From: Circinella minor
Lineage: Eukaryota; Mucoromycota; Mucoromycetes; Mucorales; Lichtheimiaceae
Direction of reading: 5' to 3'
Length of the DNA: 64,000 nt
Assembly (NCBI GenBank): GCA_016758965.1
Contig: JAEPRB010000146.1
Location: forward strand, 39,314 to 103,313
Positions 47,602-59,318 of this stretch are shown piece by piece. The notes beneath the pieces are model-generated. The model was not told the origin of the DNA. It did no database searches and worked only from the letters and a program-made list of their open reading frames with translations. The translations under genes were made by a program, and so were the position numbers. How positions within the stretch are numbered: the first letter of the stretch is position 1; each line of letters starts with the position of its first letter.

Positions 47602-49947
47602 TTAATTGGTGTTGGCACAACAATATTCGATATCAACAACTTCCTTGGGTGCTGTAGCAGTTAAAACATAAGGTTCCTCATCACCAATAACGCAATTATC
47701 TTCAATACGAATAGCAATGCCTTGATATTTTTCAGGGAAACGGTTATCATAAGGTACATAAATTCCAGGTTCAATGGTAACTACCATATTCTTTTTCAAT
47801 TTACGTGAACGATCTAAATCATGACAATCATGAACATCTAAACCAAGATAATGTCCAACATGATGTGGATATAAAACTCGTTCAAGTTCCTTTGATAAAT
47901 AAATAGGTTGTATGTTTTTTGTTAGTACTCTAACTTATCCTCAACAATAATTATTTGTTTTTTTCTCCCTCTTACCCAAGTATTGACTTTAAATCCAATC
48001 TTGGCTAATTCTTCTTTCATTAATCGTGTAGATACAGAATGAATACCATGTAATGAAATATTGGCTTTTTCGGAACAAAGCTATATAAAAAATTTAAACG
48101 ATTTCATAAGTTAAAAAAGAATGATAAATAAATCCTATCCTATCCTATAGTAATCACATTTAATTTACCTTAATACAAGCCTTGTTAACATTAAGAACAG
48201 CTTGATAAAGTTCTCGTTGAGGTTCAGTAAATTTACCATTGACAGGCCATGTTCGTGTAATATCACTTGCATAACCATTATATTCACCACCACAATCCAC
48301 TAATACAAGATCACCATCACTAAAAAATAAAAATAGTAACACATTCAATATATCAATAAGTGAAATAATAAATTATTTTTCATTCAATAATCCAAAACAA
48401 AAACAAAAAGTATATCCTTACTTCATTTTCATATCATTACGAACATAATGCATTGAAAGTCCATTAGGACCACTTGCAACCACAGGAACATAAGCGAGTA
48501 TACTAGAACCACGCATACGGCATTCATAATCCAATTTAGCCCATAATTGTGCTTCAGTAAATTCAGGACTAGTCCATTTCATTGCCTATCATTTCATAAA
48601 TTAAATATATTTTTTCCTTTATCCTTATTTTAGTATATAATTTATTTATTTTTACCTCAATAAATGATTTGGCACTAATTTGACCTGATTTTTTCATAAC
48701 TTCAATTTCATAATCACTTTTAATAATACGTAATTCTTGAATTAATACTGAAAGTGGTTTAATAGATCGTTGATTTTTGGCTAAAAATAATCAATTCATT
48801 CATGAGTTAAAATATATATGAAATATTTGGAGGGGTCTTTTTTTTTTCAAATATTTTACACACCCTTAAAAAAATTGAACAAAGAATGAGATGATGATGA
48901 TGACCTACCAAAATCAACCATACTCTTCACTGTATTTTCAGAAAGAATAGAAGGGTTTAAAACAGGACTATCCATGAAAACATGTTTAGAAAGTAATGCA
49001 TCTTTAATAAACATTGGAAATCGTTCACTATCAAATGCCTATAAAAAAAACCAATAATTTAACATGATATAAATTTATTACATATCAAATAACATTTAAA
49101 ATAAGAATAAGAATATATATTTATTTACCTCATCTGCAGCAAATAATTCCTTTACTCCTTCTACACCTGTACGTGGACCATCCCATAATTCAGCAGATGG
49201 ATTTTTTGGTGGAATAAACATTGTTTGTTTATAACCTCTTTCCGAATCGTTCTTTTCTTACATAAGGTCATTTATTTTATTTTATTTTTGTTTTTAGAAG
49301 AAATCAAAATCACATAGTATTCTTTTAGATAATAATAAAAATGATAGTTTACCTAAAATCATTGCAGAATCAGGTTCATTAAATCCAGAAAGATACCAAA
49401 AATCGGTATTCTGATGATATGGATAAAAAACATTATTGGACATATAACGTGTACCATAACCTGCACTAATGACTGTACTGCCTTCAGGTAATGCTTTCAT
49501 TAATTTAGCACGTCGATGTTCATATTCAACAGCGGGAATACCTGGTGTTACTGTTATTTATATAATGTATATGTACATGTCAGAAACGATATATAATAAT
49601 AATTATAATAAATATATATAAACAAAAGAGTATAATATATGGCTTGCCTTCACCCTTTTTCAAAAGATATGGATGACTAAAAACAGTAGGTTGACCAAAA
49701 GAACGTAAATGAGTTTCAGGAATTAAATCAGACTTTGTTGTTCCCGAGAAATGAGCTACTTTATTATTATTTAAACAGTTGAATGGTCTAAAACGACGCG
49801 AAGAAGCTATAAATAGTATTATATGACATGAACAAGTTTCCAAAAGTATGAGAAACTATTTTTTATATAAAATTCCTTCCACAAGTATTTGAATTAAGAG
49901 TAATAAGAAAACTTGCCAGTAATATATCTTTGAACATGACTATACAT
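47602..49947 (-). CDS. ICP55: Mitochondrial intermediate-cleaving aminopeptidase Icp55
   Basis: M24B Xaa-Pro-type metallopeptidase that trims one residue from imported mitochondrial proteins after the presequence is removed. Ten exons: 49947-49917, 49806-49648, 49550-49353, 49256-49129, 49038-48909, 48780-48656, 48585-48422, 48319-48169, 48080-47976, 47889-47602, giving 492 aa. The Arg-rich N-terminus ([20 protein letters not shown]) fits a mitochondrial presequence. Then [20 protein letters not shown], the N-lobe [15 protein letters not shown], and metal ligands Asp320 and Asp331 ([18 protein letters not shown]), His410 ([13 protein letters not shown]), Glu437 (TIEPGIY) and Glu460 (RIEDN). 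Introns 1 and 2 both use GC donors (GCAAGT, GCAAGC); with these the frame and the homology are continuous, and no GT donor is available nearby. Confidence 0.93.
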
Positions 49948-50450
49948 TTTAATTATATTTATATACAAGTGTCAATGAATAAAAGATAAAAAAAAAATTA
50001 GTTATTTGCTTAAATTTACACACACAAATACAAAAGCAGTCAAAAAAAACTATATTATTCTCTCCAGGCATATCTTGAATGCCTCCGCTTTTCATGCTTT
50101 AACGTTTAGTAACTATCTTGTAATTTAAATCAAATATCATTAAAATTATGTTATATAAAGTATATAAAAATCCATAGTCAAAGTTGCTGTTTATATTGGT
50201 TATTCAATTTATATAATGAGTTTTTTTTTTTTATTAAATAGAGATACCCTTTCTCATCTCTTTCTCTCTCCTTGATTGCATCAAAGTAATTTATTGATGA
50301 AACAGTATCGGAACCTTAATGTTTTTTTAGCCCATTTTAAATATGATTGGATGTCTAAAACACGAAACCAAAGCTTTTAGTTAGTCGACTTTTACTTCTT
50401 TATTCTTTTTTTTTTTTTTTTTTTGTTGCATTTTAGAAAAAATAATAATA
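49948..50450. other. Divergent promoter, Icp55 and V-ATPase subunit e
   Basis: About 500 bases of AT-rich DNA with a T-run just before the subunit e start. No gene was seen. Confidence 0.5.
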
Positions 50451-51017
50451 ATGTCTGGTTATAATCTCATTTGGGTATTTATTGCTGGAATTATTGCTTC
50501 AGCTGCAGGTTATGTATTGACACCAAAGGGTAATAATCAAACGTAAGTTGTTATTTTTTATTTTATTTTCTTTTACGAGATGGGAGAAACACATAAAGTA
50601 CATTGAAACTCATATATTATTATAATGAATGTGTATATTTATATATATAGTGTAATTCGTACAATTATTATTATGACCATTGCTTGTTGCTACATGTCGT
50701 ACGTCTTATTAGTTTTTTATTATTATTATTTTGAATGGAGAAAAAAGAAGAAGACAAGAAGAGTGAAAAAAAAGGGGGTGGGGTGGGGAAAGAGAAGGAC
50801 AAAAAGATAGATAAACTAAAATAATAATAAAAGAATCAAGAAGAGAACGGATAATAATTTTATTTGACATGTGTATCGTATATAACTAATATTTTATTAT
50901 ATTATATGTCTGTGTTATGTTATATATCATTTATATAGATGGGCTATTACGTACCTCGCTCAACTTCATCCATTGATTTTCCCAAAAAAGACTGGTTTGC
51001 GACCTCATCTTGAGTAG
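50451..51017 (+). CDS. VMA9: V-type proton ATPase subunit e
   Basis: Small membrane subunit of the V0 sector of the vacuolar proton pump. Three exons, 50451-50542, 50651-50698 and 50939-51017, encode only 72 aa, which matches the family length. Two membrane helices are visible: LIWVFIAGIIASAAGYVLTP with the conserved small residues, and IIIMTIACCYMSWAITYLAQ, followed by the typical LHPLIFPKK end. It is easily missed because no exon exceeds 100 bases and the intron-reading ORF at 50625 is misleading. Confidence 0.93.
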
Positions 51018-51974
51018 AAAAAAAACTCAACTCTTTTTACTTTCCAACTCATTATTTCCATTATATTATTATACAAAATACATAACACCAACCAAATTCA
51101 CCAATAACTCGTCAAATTACAATACCCTCTGATACACACACACATCCTTTACTGATTCTTACTATTCAGCACCACTAACTTCTTTTTTTTTTCTTCGGTT
51201 GCCTGTAAACACATCCTTTTTAACCTTTATATATATATATATATAAAAGTGCATTAAAAATATTTTTTATATACAACATGTTCTTTTTGACATGTATAGT
51301 ATATTCTACCCCCTTGTTGTCTCTTTTTGGGAAAGGGTTTTTTTTATTAGGGGAATAAATAATAAGAAAAAGCTGAAGACCAAAAAAAAGTTTATTGGAG
51401 TTGGGTCTGATGTAACCTTAATATTGTTGCACAGAAAAAAAAAAGTTATATTATGATATTGTTATAATATATACTCTCTGTTTTTATTTGGCTTGGGTGA
51501 ATTTTTCTTTTTCTCTCTCTTCTATTTTCTTTTTTTTTTAAAAATAAAAACTTCTTTAAAAGCAATCATATATTAAATATTTTCTTTTTAATATTTATTG
51601 GTCACAGCCTCCTTTCCTTTCTTTTCACTTTCTTTTCTCTATTTGTATAATTAAGGATTTTTTATATAATCCTATCTCTTTTTTTCTTTTCTAATCATTC
51701 CTCACACTTAATACACACACGTACGCACCTAATTTTTTACGATATCAATAACAATTAACGAATACTAATACCCTACACATCAAGTCATAACATATACATT
51801 TAACAGAAACAAACGTAAAGAACACCTATCAAAGAAAAAAAAATAAGTCTAATATAACGAAACGAAATAATTTTTTTTTTTAAAACTGACATTTTCGTCC
51901 TTCATGAATTTTATAGACATCATCTCTTTTCATTTTGACACTGTAAAATAATAATAATAACAATATAGATTACC
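51018..51974. other. Intergenic, T/A-rich
   Basis: About 960 bases holding the 3' UTR of subunit e and the promoter of the next gene. There are TA runs near 51230 and T-runs. No ORF or RNA gene was recognised. Confidence 0.5.
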
Positions 51975-52395
51975 ATGGGATTAATGGATAAACTCAAGAC
52001 TCAACTCGACCTTTGGAAACTTGAAAAGTATACAAAGCGTCGCCAAGTTACAACACCCGAATTTGAACAAAAAGGTAAAAATGGATCCCCACTTTATCTA
52101 TTTTTATATACAACAATTAGCCATCATTATTTATCAGGTTATCCTAGTTATTAATCAAAAAAAAAAAATTGAATCGAATTGAATTGAATTTATAGATCGT
52201 GATTTTTATCGTCATTATTATCAGGATGGTGTATATCTTCATCAACATCAAAAGACTGCTACCGGTGAAGTACGACCACCACCTACTTTACCTAATAATA
52301 ACAATAATAATAAGAGCTTAAATAGAAAGTCAACTATGCTCGGAAGAAAAAGTGAACATATCACCCGATGCAGTGAATCTTATAATTACTCATAA
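51975..52395 (+). CDS. Small hypothetical protein, 99 aa
   Basis: Two exons, 51975-52074 and 52196-52395, join in phase through GTAAAA..TATAG. The product starts MGLMDKLKTQLDLWKLEKYT and continues KRRQVTTPEFEQKDRDFYRH and HYYQDGVYLHQHQKT, then a Pro/Asn linker and a basic Ser-rich end. The first 60 residues look like a real folded or helical segment with alternating charges and aromatic residues; there is no signal peptide or membrane helix. I do not recognise the family. It is supported by the clean intron, the ordinary codon use of the first half and a good start context (taccATGGG). Confidence 0.7.
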
Positions 52396-53229
52396 AAAAA
52401 ATATTTGTTTTTTTTTTATACGCTGTTGTTATTATTAATAATTTATTTTTATTTCATTACACACATCTATTATCATTCATCATTTTATATTTTATATACA
52501 TTCTCACTTCTTTTTTTTTTACAACTAAAAAACAATAATTCTAACTTTGGATAATTGTTATAGTATGCAAACAAGAACTTCTTATTTTAGAAAAACTTTC
52601 CTTCTCCTCTATTCTTTCTCTCTTCCTCTCTCTCTCTCGTCCCCTCAATTTAATAACCTCATACTCTCACGCCTTGTACATTATATTTATTGGCATTTAA
52701 ATGATACTTAATAAGAAAAACGTTTTTTTATAGTAATAATGGTCATTGGCATGACAACAATATCTTTAAATTATGGTGTCATAGAAACTAATCAATTGTA
52801 TATAAAGTCACCATTAACTTTTCTTTTATTATTATTCTTGATAAAATATTTAGAGATCACTTGTCCGTGTGACATATTACTTAATTCAGGGCCGTTACAT
52901 TTTTTACTCGTAGAAATTGTTACACCCATTGGGCTTATCTCTTATTTATAGGAGCATTAAGTTTCCTCAAACTTTTTTTTTTATGTATATTCCTTATGTA
53001 AGCTAAAAATACAGGGAAAATTTTTATATTCTCACTTTTTGGTAAAAAAAAAAAACAATACTCATTGGCCTCACGTTTTATATGACTTACAGCGTAATAA
53101 AACCTACTTCTTTAAAAAAAATATAGAATACCCTTTTGAATAAAGCTTCTATGTATATATATACATGTGTGTGTTTCAATTTTATTGTATTTAGAAATTA
53201 AATTATCAGAGATAGACAGTTACATTTGT

Positions 53230-53510
53230 TTTAGTGAACATATGTTCCCATCATTCTGTAACAAGCTGAATTTCGGTGCTACTCAGGAGTTCCCAAAAAA
53301 GCGCGGGTTTATTTCCCAAAAATTTTGAAATCAACATACACATTTTTAAGCATAGTGCTACTCCAGTATACAGAAGTCCCAAAGGACAGAAGCAATTGCT
53401 CCTCAGATCTGCGACCGAAGGTGGTGCGCCTCCACAGCACATGATATCGTCAGCCTATAAGCTTCTGACAGCATACTCACAAATTTGCAAATGCTTCAGA
53501 AAGAAGCAAT
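53230..53510. other. GC-richer island of unknown nature
   Basis: This stretch stands out from its AT-rich surroundings and is open on both strands (53276-53512 plus, 53442-53251 minus). It has a loose direct repeat (gtgctactc..cccaaa twice) and small hairpins such as GTGG-TGCGCCT-CCAC and GTCAG-CCTATAAGCTT-CTGAC. It could be a repeat fragment, part of a mobile element, or a structured RNA. No known RNA family was recognised. Confidence 0.35.
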
Positions 53511-53668
53511 GAATAGCAATAAGAAATAAGACATCGATAATGAACATTTATTATGCTACATGAGTTACAGTTCTCTTTTTCAAAAATAACTATGATTATT
53601 AATACGCTGATATTTTATATTAAGCAAAGGGCAATGAAAGATATAATGGATTATTTTTGTTATTATTA

Positions 53669-53881
53669 TCATTGAGCTTCATTAATATAAAACTCACGAC
53701 ATCCTTTCCCTATACTACAGGTTAAAAGATTTTCTACATCTTTACAGTTCGATACGTACTTGAATAGATACCTAATAATAGATGTGAATGAACACATAAT
53801 ATATAATGTTATTATATATATCATATTACGTTTATATCTAATAGACATGTCTCCATCGGTCCACATGGTATATTTAGCCAT
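53669..53881 (-). pseudogene. Possible Helitron/PIF1 helicase-like fragment
   Basis: A 70-codon minus ORF ends with IIRYLFKYVSNCKDVENLLT and CREFYINEAQ. Helitron replication proteins carry an IKYLFKYxxKGxD motif followed by an EIxxYINARxxSxxEA segment, which this resembles. The catalytic motifs are not seen, the middle is compressed, and both ends stop quickly, so it would be a decayed fragment. Confidence 0.35.
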
Positions 53882-54146
53882 ATTCGTCTCCTTATTCTTT
53901 TATCAATTTCTTTAAATTTTTTCACTATTCCAATACTTTATACTTGAATTCGTTACTAAAAGAAAAGTTGATATTAAAATCGATCTCATTCTCAATGCAT
54001 ACCACAAAAAAAAAAAAAAAAAAAAAATTCTGGTTTGGTTTGATCACGTGCCCGCGTTATTTTTGATAACGCGCCGTGGCGCCAAAAATTTCATAATCAA
54101 CCGCGTTTTTTTTTTTCATTTTCTTTATAACTTGTATATTAACATA

Positions 54147-55505
54147 ATGGTAACCCCCCCTATTCAAACAAACTTTAACATTTTAATAATTATTGAATCA
54201 TTAAAAATAAAATAAAATTATTATTTTACGATTAGAGTCAAAAACGAACAAGAACAATTAGAGATGATAGTGACGATGAATATCGAGCTTCTAGTTCAAC
54301 TCAACGTGTAAAAACTGATACAGGACTTACTAACTGGGATGCTGAGGTATAGAAAAGAGACTTTATTTTTTTTTTTTACTTCATGTATTCATTCATTAAA
54401 CAGAAAGAAAAAACAATGAACAAAGAGAAATCTGAAAATGGTAATTGAAATTAATAGGTATTTCAACGAAAAGTTAAGGATACTGTACGATATGCTCTTG
54501 TTTGCGAATATAAACGTCAACCTATTCGACGCGACGACATTAATAAAAAGAGTAAATAATATTACAAAAGAGAAAGAGGAGGAGGAAAAGAGAAATCAAA
54601 TCGAATGAAATTCGACTTATTGAATCTTGCCTGACTTTTTTTTTTTTTTTTTTGCAGTTTTACAAGAACGATCACGAGACTTTAATCGAGTTCAAGCTGC
54701 AGCGAATCGTAAATTAAAACATTTATTTGGTTTTGAAATGGTTGATTTGGGTTCTAAAGAAAAACCTACACTTGACAGTAATAAAAGTAAGAATTCTTAT
54801 CTCCACAATGTCAAAAAAAAAAAAAAAAAAAAAAAAAGGAAAGAATGATAGGCTTATGAAATATATTAATATGTAATAGACAAACCTACCCCAAAGACAT
54901 CAAATACCGTCAAGGCTTATATCCTATCTAGTAATATTAATAACTCACATCGAATTCCTGAAATAATTCATCGTTCAGATGAAGAATATGAAATGACAGG
55001 TCTTTTATATGTTATATTGGCACTTATATTTACAAATGAACAAATCATGTCTGAAGGTAGAAAAGTCTTGACTATTAATTTTGTTATATGCATGTAGATA
55101 TATATATACTCATTGTAAATCTATATATATAGCGGATATTATTGAACATTTAGATCGACTGGGAGTTACTGATGAATCAGATACTTTTGGAGATCGTGAA
55201 AAGTTATTAGATACCTTTGTCAGACAAAATTATTTGATACGAAGTAAATCAGGCAATGATCCAAACAATGAGAATAGTCGAGAATATTATTGGGGTACAC
55301 GTGCAAGAGCAGAAATAACAGGAGAAGATATTATGGGATTCATTGTTTCGGTATGTCGTATAAATAATTATTTATTTAAGTTGTATGTGAATAAACTAAT
55401 TCATTATTTATTTATTTTTTGGTTTTATAGACATATGGATCAGATGAAAATCAGGAAACATTGAAGGACTATATTTTCAGAGCAGCAGGGTACGATATGC
55501 GATGA
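54147..55505 (+). CDS. NSE3: Nse3-like MAGE-domain protein of the SMC5/6 complex
   Basis: Non-SMC subunit with a MAGE (winged-helix) fold that binds DNA and the Nse1 ring protein in DNA repair. Seven coding exons: 54147-54149, 54236-54346, 54458-54551, 54658-54786, 54880-55056, 55133-55350, 55431-55505, giving 268 aa. MAGE features: VKDTVRYALVCEYKRQPIRR near residue 44, FNRVQAAANRKLKHLFGFEM with EMVDL, GLLYVILALIFTNEQIMSEA, LLDTFVRQNYLIR and YYWGTRARAEI. The acidic Arg/Ser N-terminus (DDSDDEYRASSST) is disordered. The start codon is separated from the rest by an intron: ATG|GTAACC..GATTAG|AGTCAA; this restores frame and leaves MSQKRTR, but rests on inference. Intron 4 contains an A25 run. Confidence 0.85.
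54813..54837. repeat. A25 run in Nse3 intron 4
   Basis: Twenty-five A between the donor at 54787 and the acceptor at 54879. Confidence 0.85.
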
Positions 55506-56175
55506 ATAAAATAATCTATTTAATTTTATATATATAAATTAGGTCGTTATATTGTTTGTGTGTTTTTTATTATTATTATTGGTCTTCTTTCTATGTTTAT
55601 TCTCTGTTATCTAATATGTAGTTAAAATTTACAGAGTTTAATACCATACTTTCTACACTACACTGTTTCAAAAATAAAAATAAAAACGTGATTAACCTGG
55701 TATTAAGATTTTATTTTTATTATTATTATGTGGATCTATTTATATAGAAGAGGGACCGCTTGTTTTTTTTTTTTTTTTTTTTTACTAACAGTATCATTTC
55801 TATCTATAATCGTTATTATTATATTTATATTTATTGTTATTTTTTTTATTATTATAACGATTAGCCTGTTCTTTTTTTCTATCTCTTTTAGCTTGATGAA
55901 CCAATTGTTGACATTTCTAGCTAAGCAATTATAAAATTAGGCCTATACAACTTGTTACTATGTATGTAATATAGCTTTTCCTTTTAATTTCCCATGACAA
56001 CGTTTATACATATCACCCTTTTAGTATTAAAAAAAATTAACGGAAATAAAATGTAAACTATTTTTATTGAGCTGACTTTTTTTTTTTTTTTGTTCTTGCA
56101 TTATTCCAACCCGTTTATCACACACACTTTTTTTTTTACATATACCAAATAATAGTAAATAATAATAATAACACA
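55506..56175. other. Intergenic, T-rich
   Basis: About 670 bases between Nse3 and Gid8, both plus strand, with T-runs. The ORF at 55728-55934 is a low-complexity product of these runs. Confidence 0.5.
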
Positions 56176-57144
56176 ATGTCTGTTACAACAAAAAAATCCA
56201 TTTCTAAAAAAGAATGGGAACAACGATTATCTAAAGAAAAAGTCAATAAGCAGTGAGTTTTAGTTTTTTTTTTATTTTTCATTATATACTTTTTATAAGA
56301 CCTTTTTCTTCTTCTTGTGTATAAAACAAAAGAATGGTTTATTTTTTTTTTCTTAACCTCTCTTTTACTATCATAATGTAGAGATTTGAATCGACTTGTA
56401 ATGAATTATTTAGTTATTGAAGGTTATAAAGATGCTGCAGAACAATTTAGTCTTGAAAGTGGACTTGAACCTACAATTGACCTGGAATCCATTCAAGAAC
56501 GTATGGAAATTCGACATGCTATTCAGTCTGGTGATGTGGATACAGCCATTGAACTTGTTAATGATGTAAATCCTGAAGTAAGTCCTATAGCCAATAATTC
56601 GTGTTTTGTAGAGAGATTATGAATAGCTAGTATTATGTTTATATATATATATATATATTAATTTTCTTTATATAATAATAATTAGATTCTTGATACCAAT
56701 CCAGAGCTCTTTTTCCACTTACAACAGCAACGATTAATTGAAATGATACGTAATGGTGACTTTACCGAAGCATTAGAATTTGCGGCTGAAGAAATGGCAC
56801 CACGAGGAGAAGAACATCCAGAGTTTCTTCAAGAATTGGAAAGAACCATGGCATTGTTAGCATTTCAAAATGTACAAGATTCACCTGTATCTGATTTGTT
56901 ACATTCTGGACAACGACAAAAGACAGCAAGTGAATTAAATGCAGCTATCTTGGTTAGTCAATCTCGTGAAAAAGATCCGAAACTACCGAGTTTATTGAAA
57001 ATGTTGGTGTGGAGTCAAGATCAGTTGGATGAACGTATGATTTATCCACGTATTGAAAATCTGATTTCGGCTGATTTGGTTGTTCGAGATAGTCAAGGTA
57101 ATCCAGTAGATGATGCTATTGATTCTATCGGAACTCCTTTGTAA
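56176..57144 (+). CDS. GID8: Gid8/TWA1-like subunit of the GID/CTLH ubiquitin ligase
   Basis: Scaffold subunit of the GID/CTLH E3 ligase, which in yeast degrades gluconeogenic enzymes when glucose returns. Exons 56176-56252, 56382-56577 and 56686-57144 give 243 aa, normal for the family. A LisH motif (DLNRLVMNYLVIEGYKDAAE) is followed by CTLH (SIQERMEIRHAIQSGDVDTA) and CRA segments (FHLQQQRLIEMIRNGDFTEA, ALEFAAEEMAPRGEEHPEFL, ELERTMALLAF) and ends with helices that contain LLKMLVWSQDQLDERMIYP. All three domains are complete. Confidence 0.94.
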
Positions 57145-57434
57145 AAAAAAAAAAAATTAACACAAAAAGAAAGATAAAAAGAAACCACACTATTATATAC
57201 ACCCACCCACACATAAATATCATCACGACAAACAACATCAACAACTTTCATAACATCATTTATAATGTTTTAAATAATAATAATTTACAAATTTTTGTAA
57301 ATCCTTTTCTCTATATGTGTATATGAACATGATGTTTTAATGAAGAAAGAAGCAAAGGTTTTTTTTTTTTTGTTTTACAAATATGAATAGAATTTGGATA
57401 TATATATCAAAAAAAAAAAAAAAAGAGGGTAAAT

Positions 57435-58109
57435 TTATACACGTTGAGATGGAGTACGATTCAATGCATCAAGAACAGAATTAATGCGTTCTAATGTACA
57501 TTCAGTCTCAGGACTAGGATCAAGATAAAGAACTTTTTCAATCCCTTCAGCAGCTGGATTCTCAGGTGGATAATAATTTTTAACAAAGCGAGAAAGGATT
57601 TGAATACCTTCATTACCAATAACACCTGTTGGGTGATTCTCTCTATTTAAAATTCGACCACCACAAGTCTATTATTTTTATATATATAAAAAATGAATAT
57701 GTATATACGCTTAAATAATAAGAACATGACACTTCTTTCAATGTAAACTTACTTGTTGATCAGCAGTCAATACAATACAATCTACAGGAACTTGAAATTC
57801 ACGAGCAATGCGAATCCAAGTACTTCGTTGTTGTTCATCAAAATTACAACGATCAATGACAACATTATATTGTTCTCGTAAATACTTTCGACAATGAATT
57901 TCACAATTTTTACGAGATCGTAAATCATCTTGATTAACTCGACGCCATTCCTATCAAAAAGTATTAAAACACTTTTGTTTTTTTGTATTACTCCATTATT
58001 ATTTGAGTTTTTATTTGTAACTTACTGGTTTAAGTTCTACTAGTTTATTTGAAAAGGTACTTTTTCCAGATCCTGGTAAACCAACAAGTATCAAAACACG
58101 GTTATTCAT
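57435..58109 (-). CDS. P-loop kinase-like ATPase (AAA_33/polynucleotide kinase type)
   Basis: Three exons, 58109-58026, 57950-57753 and 57668-57435, encode 171 aa. A Walker A loop LVGLPGSGKSTFSNKL lies at residues 7-22, then EWRRVNQDDLRSRKNCE, a Walker B-like VVIDRCNFDEQQRSTWI and a lid-like RILNRENHPTG. This is the pattern of the kinase half of polynucleotide kinase/phosphatase and of related stand-alone fungal proteins; no phosphatase domain is attached. The C-terminal half (VKNYYPPENPAAEGIEKVLY) is typical of the same small family. The substrate is unknown. Confidence 0.85.
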
Positions 58110-59029
58110 TTCTTTTTTATTTTTGGTTCCAGTATATATGCAAGTTTACTATATGTTTGAGGGGAGGGGAGTTCGTTAAGCGTTGTGCCAAAAAAAAAAA
58201 AGTTGAGGGGAGATAAAAAAAAAAAAGCATCTCCTCTCATTATATTTGTTGCGTCAATCTACAAACAAAAAAAAAAATTGATATGATCTTTTATGAAACT
58301 ACAGGAAAAACAAAAGTATTTGAACAACTATCTTTATAACTTGTAAATAAAATAAAATAAAATAAAAACCTGTAACATTATTATGTATGGTTACCATGAT
58401 GATGGATTGATTTTTTTTCTTGATGGTCGTGCACGACAACATTCGACATCATGTTGCTATAGAATATCCAAAAAAAGAAAAGATTGTCTCACAAGGTCAC
58501 CCTGTTCAGGTAACACCAAAGTGCATTAATGCACACACTCAAAAAAAAAAAAAGAGCCCACAATATTTTTTTTTTTTTTTGCATTATATTTCTTTTAAAA
58601 AGATCGTCATTATCCAAATTCATGCTAACTACGTATTATTACATTTTATCATTATCAGATATATATATATATTGATATATAAATGTTATTGCATAAAAAA
58701 GGCAAAAAGAAAAACAAAAGATTGGACACAAAATATAACAATAACAAAAAAAAAAACATGTTGTAATCAAGCATAAATAATTGTCATTTATCATTCTAAT
58801 AAACAATTACTTGAAAGTAATGAGAGAGAGAGAGAGAGAGAAAGGACCCGGTGCAAGTTTATATTGTATTCTTTTCTTTTTTTCTAAAGTAACTGTTTCA
58901 ATTGATGCGGGTGGGAGTGTCAAACAAGGGTCAGGCGACATTTTCTATTCTTTCTTTCTTCCTGTTAACAAAACCCACTTTACCCACCCCATCCATCCAT
59001 CCTTTACCCGCGTACACATATATACTTTG

Positions 59030-59060
<31 letters not shown>

Positions 59061-59318
59061 TACAACATAAATATACATATACATCCATATGTATATACTC
59101 ACACGTTAATGATTAAAAGAAAAAGAGAAAATAATAATAAAAACTGCCGCAGTCGTATTATTTTCCCCTCGTGAACAAGTTTTTCTTTTCTCTTTCTTCT
59201 TCTCTCTCTCACACACATACACAGGCATACTGTTGTTTTATTTTCTCTCTCTCGCTTTTTTTTTTTTTTTTTGATTAAAGAATAATAATAAAAATAAAGT
59301 CATATTCACATATAAACT
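58110..59318. other. Divergent promoter region, P-loop kinase and F-box gene
   Basis: About 1.2 kb between divergent genes with A-runs, a GA run at 58822-58840 and a CT run at 59031-59053. The ORFs at 58420-58776 and 58781-59174 are made mainly of these tracts and lack domains. Confidence 0.5.
59031..59053. repeat. CT microsatellite
   Basis: About eleven CT units upstream of the F-box gene, followed by CA repeats; a matching GA run lies at 58822-58840, so the two could pair as a large hairpin. Confidence 0.85.

Larger units (their letters stand above)
52396..54146. other. Intergenic strip with possible mobile-element debris
   Basis: About 1.75 kb with no convincing gene. It contains a GC-richer island at 53230-53510 and a possible Helitron-helicase fragment at 53669-53881. 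The segment 54006-54027 is a 22-base A run, and just after it lies an unusually GC-rich patch (cacgtgcccgcg, gataacgcgccgtggcgcc) that may be the Nse3 promoter. Confidence 0.5.

Noticed and set aside
55728..55934. 68-codon plus ORF rich in Phe and Ile
   Set aside because: It is made of T-runs and ATT repeats and has no domain.
58420..59174. ORFs of 90-118 codons upstream of the F-box gene
   Set aside because: They are composed mainly of poly-A, poly-T, GA and CT runs and overlap one another in different frames.
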